NCBI GenBank assembly: GCA_002104935.1
Contig: MCGT01000022.1
Span: 1 to 64,000 of the forward strand
Source: Hesseltinella vesiculosa
Taxonomy: Eukaryota; Mucoromycota; Mucoromycetes; Mucorales; Cunninghamellaceae
Direction of reading: 5' to 3'
Length of the DNA stretch: 64,000 bases
Shown one piece after another: positions 57,900-64,000 of this stretch. Every line of letters begins with the position of its first letter. The first letter of the stretch is position 1. The notes under the pieces were generated by a model, which was not told the origin of the DNA, did not search any database, and worked only from the letters and a program-made list of their open reading frames with translations. The position numbers and the translations under genes are program-made.

Positions 57900-59383
57900 A
57901 TGGTTTTTATTGATATTCCATACGAAACGCAGAACTTAATCCTTTCATTGCAAGAGCAGATACTAACGCTACAGGACACGAATCTTCGAGTATGTCTCCT
58001 CTCGTATCTTTAACAAGAAGCCGTAGCCCACCTTTTTCACTCACCGAACGATGATTTTTTTTCCTATTGATTTCCAGCTGGAACAATGCACCTGGGAGCT
58101 TACCGACAAATATCAAACCAGCCAGACTGAACTTATGAACACTGAAAACGTAAAAACGATTGGAAGCAGCTCCCTTTTGATAGGCCCCTTGAACTGGCCA
58201 TATTTGGCACGAAGCTGATCTATTTTTTTTTCCGTGGGATTGATTTAGAAATGGCGGCTCCTACAAGCTGAAACTGAACGCCAGGGACTAGACCAAGAAC
58301 GTCTGGAAATGCAATTATACACACGTGAACAAGAAGTCAATGCGCTTCAGAAGGAACTCCAGCAGGCTCAGCGCACTATGAAAGATATAACCAAGACTCG
58401 CGACATTGAGGTACCATGAAAAAGAGGGGCTAGTTCTGCAGATCAAAGGCTTTCGATTGACGTGGCGTACCTCCTTTTTTAATATAATCTCCCAGCGGTT
58501 AGGGTATGAAAACGAAAGGATAGCATGGAAAGAAACCGAAGAAAAGCTACTGGAAAAACAACGGCGCCATTCAACTCCACGAGTGACAAAAAGGGCCTGG
58601 TCCTACACCGAGAAAGTTACGAGGGGTCAGACCGAGGACTCCTCTAAACTCCCATTCTCTTGGGTAGTAGACACGAAGACTTATACCCCTCTGGTAAACC
58701 TGAATCAAAACCAGATGACGCTGGCTACCCAAAAGCGAATCATTGACGAGCTACAGCACACTGTGCACCAACAGATCACCCAACAATCTGAGCAGAGGCG
58801 GTCGTTGCAGCAGGAAATCTCCTACTGGCAAGGCCAAGCCCGACACCTTCAATGTATCAATCAATCGCTGATGGAAGAAAATGAAGCATATCAACGCCTC
58901 ACACAAGAATTCCGAGACCCGGCCCACTTGACACCACCCATCACACCCGTAGACTGCCACCCTCTGGATGCCACCGCCGCCACCCAAGACGCCTTGCATT
59001 TTAATTTGGCAGATGAATTAAACCGGGCAACGGAGCCCAAAGACACTCGTAAAAATGCAAAAAAGGAAACGACAGGGATGATCCTAATTATTTTTCTTTG
59101 ACGATCAGTCATATGTAAAGAGCTTGAAGCCCTAAAAGATACAAACGTGGCCCTGCGGGCCTATGTGGGAAAACTACTGCTTCGCATTGTTGAAAGCAAA
59201 CACACAGTGCACGTGCTGCGTATCAATAACAAGCCTCCCACCACGCTCACCATCAAGCCCCCGCGCCAAAATACCACTTGCGAGAAGATTCATGCAAGCT
59301 CACCATCACCTATGCCGTTTTCTCTGCATTTTTGGCAAAAGCTTATTGGCATTCGACCTTCCGTCTCGCGCGGACCTTTCTGA
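57900..59383 (+). CDS. Coiled-coil protein of unknown function
   Basis: Exons 57900-57989, 58078-58149, 58249-58410, 58496-59048 and 59109-59383, about 383 residues. Nearly the whole protein is heptad-like helix: NLILSLQEQILTLQDTNLRL, KWRLLQAETERQGLDQERLE, MQLYTREQEVNALQKELQQA, then NQNQMTLATQKRIIDELQHT, and near the end LEALKDTNVALRAYVGKLLL. A Pro/Asp-rich spacer interrupts around residue 260. The C-terminal 60 residues (RINNKPPTTLTIKPPRQN onward) are Pro-rich and may include unrecognised intron sequence. The layout resembles spindle-pole or trafficking tethers, but no family was recognised. It ends 101 bases before the Vps54 start. Confidence 0.7.
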
Positions 59384-59484
59384 AAATAAAAAGAGTTGAT
59401 TTCAGGTTCACACTCTTTTTTTTTTTTTTTTCAAACATCTACCTCGCTGTCACTCTGAAAGAAGAAGAGAACACGACAAACAGC

Positions 59485-62400
59485 ATGTCAAGCGATGGAG
59501 ATTCAAGGTCATCACCTAATAGCAGCAAAATTAGTGTCAACAATGGAGCTATGCTGTCGTCCTTGGCTTCACCGCCACTGTCGCATGGCCCGTCACCTTC
59601 CTTTGGCCAGCAGACATCTCCTCTTCTGATGAACACCCATCTTATGTCTCGTGAACGATCATACCCAAGAGATGACCTTATCACCTCCACTAGCCGCCCA
59701 CCTTCTGTAAGATCGGCTTCATCCCACGGCCGCCATCGCCTACTCCATGGCCAACACAACCGGCGCCCGTCGAGCTATTCCAACTTTAGTACCATGAGCG
59801 AAACCTCTTTACCCTGGACGACCAAAGATATTGGCTTCCATGCTATCTCTGGTGAGTACAGAGATAAAGCAAACGCATGATTCTCACCTCCCTCCCTCTT
59901 TTTTTTAAGGTGTTTTGAACGATCCTGCCAAGCGAACGACAGCTTCCGGAAAATCTGCAGACATTGCACCTGTACCTCAAGCCTCTATTTCCAATGTACG
60001 ACGAACTGATTTTGACGCCTACTTGCAGCACATTGTGCCGGTCTTTGAACGATATCAATACAACAAGCTGACGAATCAGGAAGATGGGTCCACGATTTTT
60101 GGTCTCAACACTCAGCAGCCCGCGCTTACCACATCGACATCGACACCTACCACCACCACCACGACACCCTCCCTCACACCTGGTAGCATCTACAATGCCA
60201 AAAGTAGCCGAAACCCCTACAGCCTACCTCAACAGGTCATGTCCACCGACTCGTTGCTCAGCGTGGAGTCGGCGCCTTCACCCCAGCGCGACCTACCCAT
60301 GCTGGAAAACGTACCGTCTGTCTTTTTCGATGAACTCTTCCACCTGGAAAACCCTCGGACGTTCGATGCTGTGACAGAGAGTGCTGACGTCGTAGGAAAC
60401 TCTGGCCCAAATCCTCCGCTCTCCACAAACCATATTTTGCAAGAGAAACTATCCTATTATCTAGACACAGTGGAAATTCATCTCTTGCAGGAAATCGAGA
60501 ACCGCTCGCCATCCTTTTTCGAGGCTCTGTCGAATCTACAGGCTCTTCACCAACAGACGCGCCAATGCGTCGACCAGATTCATGCCTTGCGAGCTAAGAT
60601 GCAACGCCTTGCCGCCGTCGAAGCTCGGCCAGGTCTTGAAGTCATCCGCCTGCACGTGCGCCACCGCAACCTTGTGCTTCTCCACGATGCCCTAACCACG
60701 ATCAAAGATTTGGTGTCAGCACAACCGATGATCCAAATTCTGCTTGGTCAGGGCGATTACTTTGGTGCATTGGATCTGATACGTGAAACCAGAGCTGTCC
60801 TCCATCACCAGCAAGACAGCAGCAATGATGACGAAAAATCCCTCAAGATCGACTGGCGGTCTGTCAAAGCACTGATGCACCTTTCCACCCAGCTCGATGA
60901 AATGGAAAAGGCTGTTGCAGCCATGATGCAGCACGACTTTGTTTCCATCCTAATGGTTGGTACGGACCAGGACCCAACCGCTCTTAAAGACCGTCTGGCC
61001 TCCAGCGTCATGGGTCTCTTATCTACACAAGCTCTGGATGCCAGCTTACAAGACTATAAGGACCAATCTTGTCTTGAAATCAAAGACATGATCCGCAAGG
61101 TAAAAAAAAAAAGAGGGAGGTCAAGCAAGCCATGACTAACAGCAAATGGTTGCTTTGCTTTTTTTTTTTTTTTGACTTGGCAGAGTATTCCAGGAACTTC
61201 ACAGGATGAAGACTCAGAAGAACCAATGGCAAAATCCTTGATATCGATGCCGTTCGGTCAATTCTTTAGCTTGCTAGATGGGCTTCTAGACACACTGCTT
61301 CACCGACTGGACCGAGCAAGCCTGTACGACCGCCAACTGACCGAGCTTATTGACGAATGTTCATCTCACCAATCATCACCACTGGCTTCTCACTCTTTGC
61401 AAAATGGCACCTTTGACGCAGAAGATCAAATTCACCTGAGCAAGGCCACTTCCAACCAAGTGGCATCCACCATGGCCGAAGTAGCGCACGTCCGTCTTGG
61501 AAAAATCCTGGCCTCCCGACACGAATCTCATACCGTGCTGAACCCAACAGATTTCTATCGTCTGTGCCATCGCTTGCAATCTTTCATCCACGACTCCGAG
61601 GCAAGCTGTGGTCGAACATGCTTTGGTCTACGCGGCACCTTCTTGTCCCAAGTAAGTTAACTCACTAAAACAGAGAGTCTCTCACCTGTCCTTTCTTTCC
61701 CTGTAGCAAAAAGCATTTGTGGACCACTTCCATATGGAGCGTCTCAAACAGGAATCTCAATTAATCGATAATGAACAATGGGTCGCCTGTGAAGTGCCAG
61801 GAGATTTCCAGCAGATGGTAGTACAGCTCTGCCAGGGATATCAAGGCAGCGATGCCGACGGACCGTTACCAGACGAAGCTGCACCCGCCACCAAATTGCT
61901 GGTGATCAGCGACCAACCATTCTATGTCGTAGGCTGCACGTTGTTGATCATCAAGCTGCTTGACGACTATTTCCGCTGTGTCCAACAACTGGAGCCCATG
62001 GCCACCGAAGTCATGCAACGCTTGTTTGAGTTGCTCAAAGTATGTCACAGAAAGCCGTACGCTTGAAGCAAGATATTTACAAAGTTTTTTGAACTGTCCA
62101 GCTTTTCAATTCGCGTGTCAACCAAGTCATCCTTGGCGCTGGTGCAATGCGTTCTGCTGGCTTGAAAAACATATCGGCCAAACACCTGGGTAAGAAGGAA
62201 GAGATGTGTTCCACAATTGACCCCCAGTCACTCCTTTTCTTTTAGCACTGGCATCTCAATCCATAGGTGTGATGATTGCTTTAACGCCGGTATTGAAAAC
62301 ATGCATGAGCAAGTACGTGCCTGAAAAACATGGCGTGCTCCTGTCCGAATTCGACCGTGTGGCCAATGACTATCAAAACCACCAAAGGGAGATCCATTTG

Positions 62401-62909
62401 AAGCTGGTGGCCATTATGAACGAACGCTTCGCAGTGCATATCCGTGCCATGAAAGCTGTCCGTTGGGACACTGACGATCTCTCGGGAAAACACGCGAATA
62501 TCTACATGGAAACTCTCGTCAAGGAAACCATGACCTTGCACAAAGTCCTCAACAAATACCTCCCTAGTCTGGATCTACAAGTAAGCGAGTAAAAAGATAT
62601 GTGTTGTGCAACAGCACAAAGACTGAATGATTGATCCTCGAGTCATGCCTTTTTTTTTACTCACTATTCCCTTTATTTTACAAGTTCATCATGGTACAAG
62701 TGTTTCAATCGTTTACCCATCAACTGGCCCATATCATAAGTGAGCTTACCATCCTAACCGAGGCAGGAAAAGCCAGGTTAATCCAAGACGCCTCATACTT
62801 TACCCGCCGACTGTCATCGCTACAAGGTGTTACACCGCCAACTCAAGAGGTCTTGGAAGCTGCTCAAGCCATTACCCTCCCTCCCCCCAACGTCCCAAGT
62901 AACCCATGA
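59485..62909 (+). CDS. VPS54: Vps54, GARP tethering complex subunit
   Basis: Exons 59485-59851, 59910-61099, 61184-61651, 61707-62039, 62102-62189, 62246-62580 and 62685-62909, about 1001 residues. The N-terminal 230 residues are Ser/Thr/Pro-rich. Then follows a CATCHR-type region: FFDELFHLENPRTFDAVTES, LQEKLSYYLDTVEIHLLQEI, and QIHALRAKMQRLAAVEARPG. The C-terminal Vps54 domain shows SAGLKNISAKHLALASQSIG, YVPEKHGVLLSEFDRVANDY and HQREIHLKLVAIMNER. GARP (Vps51-54) tethers endosome-derived vesicles at the trans-Golgi. The last intron's acceptor (acaag) is unusual and the final 75 residues are less sure. Shares direction with the upstream coiled-coil gene. Confidence 0.9.
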
Positions 62910-64000
62910 AGTGTTCCTCTCTTTTAATAGAATAGATGAAAGTGTTTTTTTTTAAACTTAATCAGCATCAGAGAATGGTTTTTATACAAATTTTTATTTC
63001 AAAAACTGGGTAAAGTGTCCAGCTTAACCAAGGGATTCCTATTCCGGAAGATAAAGAGTTAGCTTTCATGAATATAAATCAATCATGGGGAATAAAAGAG
63101 AATCAAGAGCATTCTGAAATGTCGAGTCAGCAAGCGTTTTTTAATCCTAGTAGCCACAGAAAGAATAACCGCCCGAATCCGTCTTTTTTCAGTTCCAGGA
63201 ACATCCGCCCAAAAAGACGTCTGAAAACGGAAAGAAAAAAATTGGAAGCATCTTGAAATTCCCCATCCCATCAACAAGTGACATTGCCCGATCACATGAC
63301 ACACCAGAGAACCCAGTGTGAGGAGATCAAACAACATCGGCGTCAAGTAGGATGTGGACCACATATCATAGAATGGATTTAACTAGGTGTCATCACCCTG
63401 ACATTTCATTTGCCCTCAAAAATGTATCCACTGAGGGAAAGGACGTACCTGGTTAACAATGACATCGTTCCAAGGATAGTCTATCAAAAAAAAAAAAAAG
63501 CAAGCTGTGAGTCTCTGACCAATTCATATCCACGCCAAATTTTCCAACTGCTGCAAGCAGATGCGCTATATGTTGTGCAAAGGATCAGAATCGAGGAATT
63601 CCAAAGTGAGTCTAGTCCACATTGTCGGCCCTTTTTCATATACGTCCATGAATTAGGGATCCAACTTGAGAGTATCAAATACACATTTCTCATCATAAAC
63701 CTTTGCAGACAACAACGGGCAATGCCAGCATCATTTTGCAGCCCTGCTCCAAATGTTTCCCTTTACCTTTTCTTTTCTGATCAAGAATTAACCATGAATG
63801 AAGAGATGAAGGGGAGTGAAAAATACCAGAATTTATATCTAGGCTGAAAAATTTTTAGTGGCTTGGTTTCCCCATTTGTTTGGCTACCCCCGACCTACAA
63901 CAAGAGCAAACACAGCGTCTATATTGGGTGCTATCTCAGCAGCAAGTTTGATTACGGTTGCCGTAATAAAACCAAGACCTGCCTAGAAGAAAAAAGCTGA
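62910..64000. other. Right edge, possible minus-strand exons, nothing firm
   Basis: No gene could be assembled. On the minus strand, gt/ag-bounded stretches could be exons: about 63983-63896 (AGLGFITATVIKLAAEIAPN) and about 63479-63448 (YPWNDVIVNQ). These may be the 3' part of a gene that begins to the right of the window, but no family is recognised and intervening frames are weak. Plus-strand ORFs at 63068-63256 and 63410-63847 show no motif. Confidence 0.25.

Overview
The window is nuclear DNA of an early-diverging filamentous fungus, most likely Mucoromycota. Genes are interrupted by short GT-AG introns, mostly 45-75 nt, often with long T runs. The protein set is fungal: velvet and WOPR regulators, ERMES Mdm10, Mdm31, a fungal-style G-gamma, ATP-type PEPCK. 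A U11/U12 snRNP 25 kDa protein shows the minor spliceosome is retained, as in several early-diverging fungi. Splice sites were assigned by eye from GT/AG signals and frame continuity. No rRNA, tRNA or CRISPR array was seen.

Layout. 1-4749 holds two diverged Fanzor-like (eukaryotic TnpB relative, RNA-guided nuclease family) genes in tandem: a 3' part at the left edge and a nearly complete seven-exon copy spoiled by one apparent single-base frameshift. 5.6-8.4 kb: G-protein gamma, a PPxY membrane protein, PRMT1. 8.8-15.0 kb (all minus): LisH-WD40 protein, velvet regulator, BAG protein, SNRNP25. 16.0-24.6 kb: PEPCK, REV7, a WOPR regulator, a FYVE-RING ligase. 24.8-31.2 kb (minus): Mdm31 and a large protein with a Cys-less transglutaminase-like domain. 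31.2-33.7 kb: two inverted copies of a dispersed repeat. 33.8-45.9 kb: NDC80, an F-box-like protein, a small Cys-rich secreted candidate, CDC5/Cef1, a small CaaX protein, a WWE-like protein, a phosphopantetheinyl transferase and a UBTD-type ubiquitin-domain protein. 46.1-49.4 kb: Mdm10, a 757-bp terminal-inverted-repeat element with 9-bp target duplications, and a decayed nuclease-like gene. 50.3-56.8 kb: CCT1 and eRF1 (divergent pair) and a Baeyer-Villiger-type monooxygenase. 57-62.9 kb: a repeat copy fused to a partial MDM10 pseudogene, a coiled-coil protein and Vps54.

Most genes are unrelated housekeeping genes with no operon logic. Functional echoes are two mitochondrial morphology genes (MDM31, MDM10), two morphogenesis regulators (velvet, WOPR), several splicing and translation factors, and kinetochore/DNA-damage genes (NDC80, REV7). 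The accessory content (Fanzor copies, the TIR element, the dispersed repeat, the MDM10 fragment) is where novelty is most likely.
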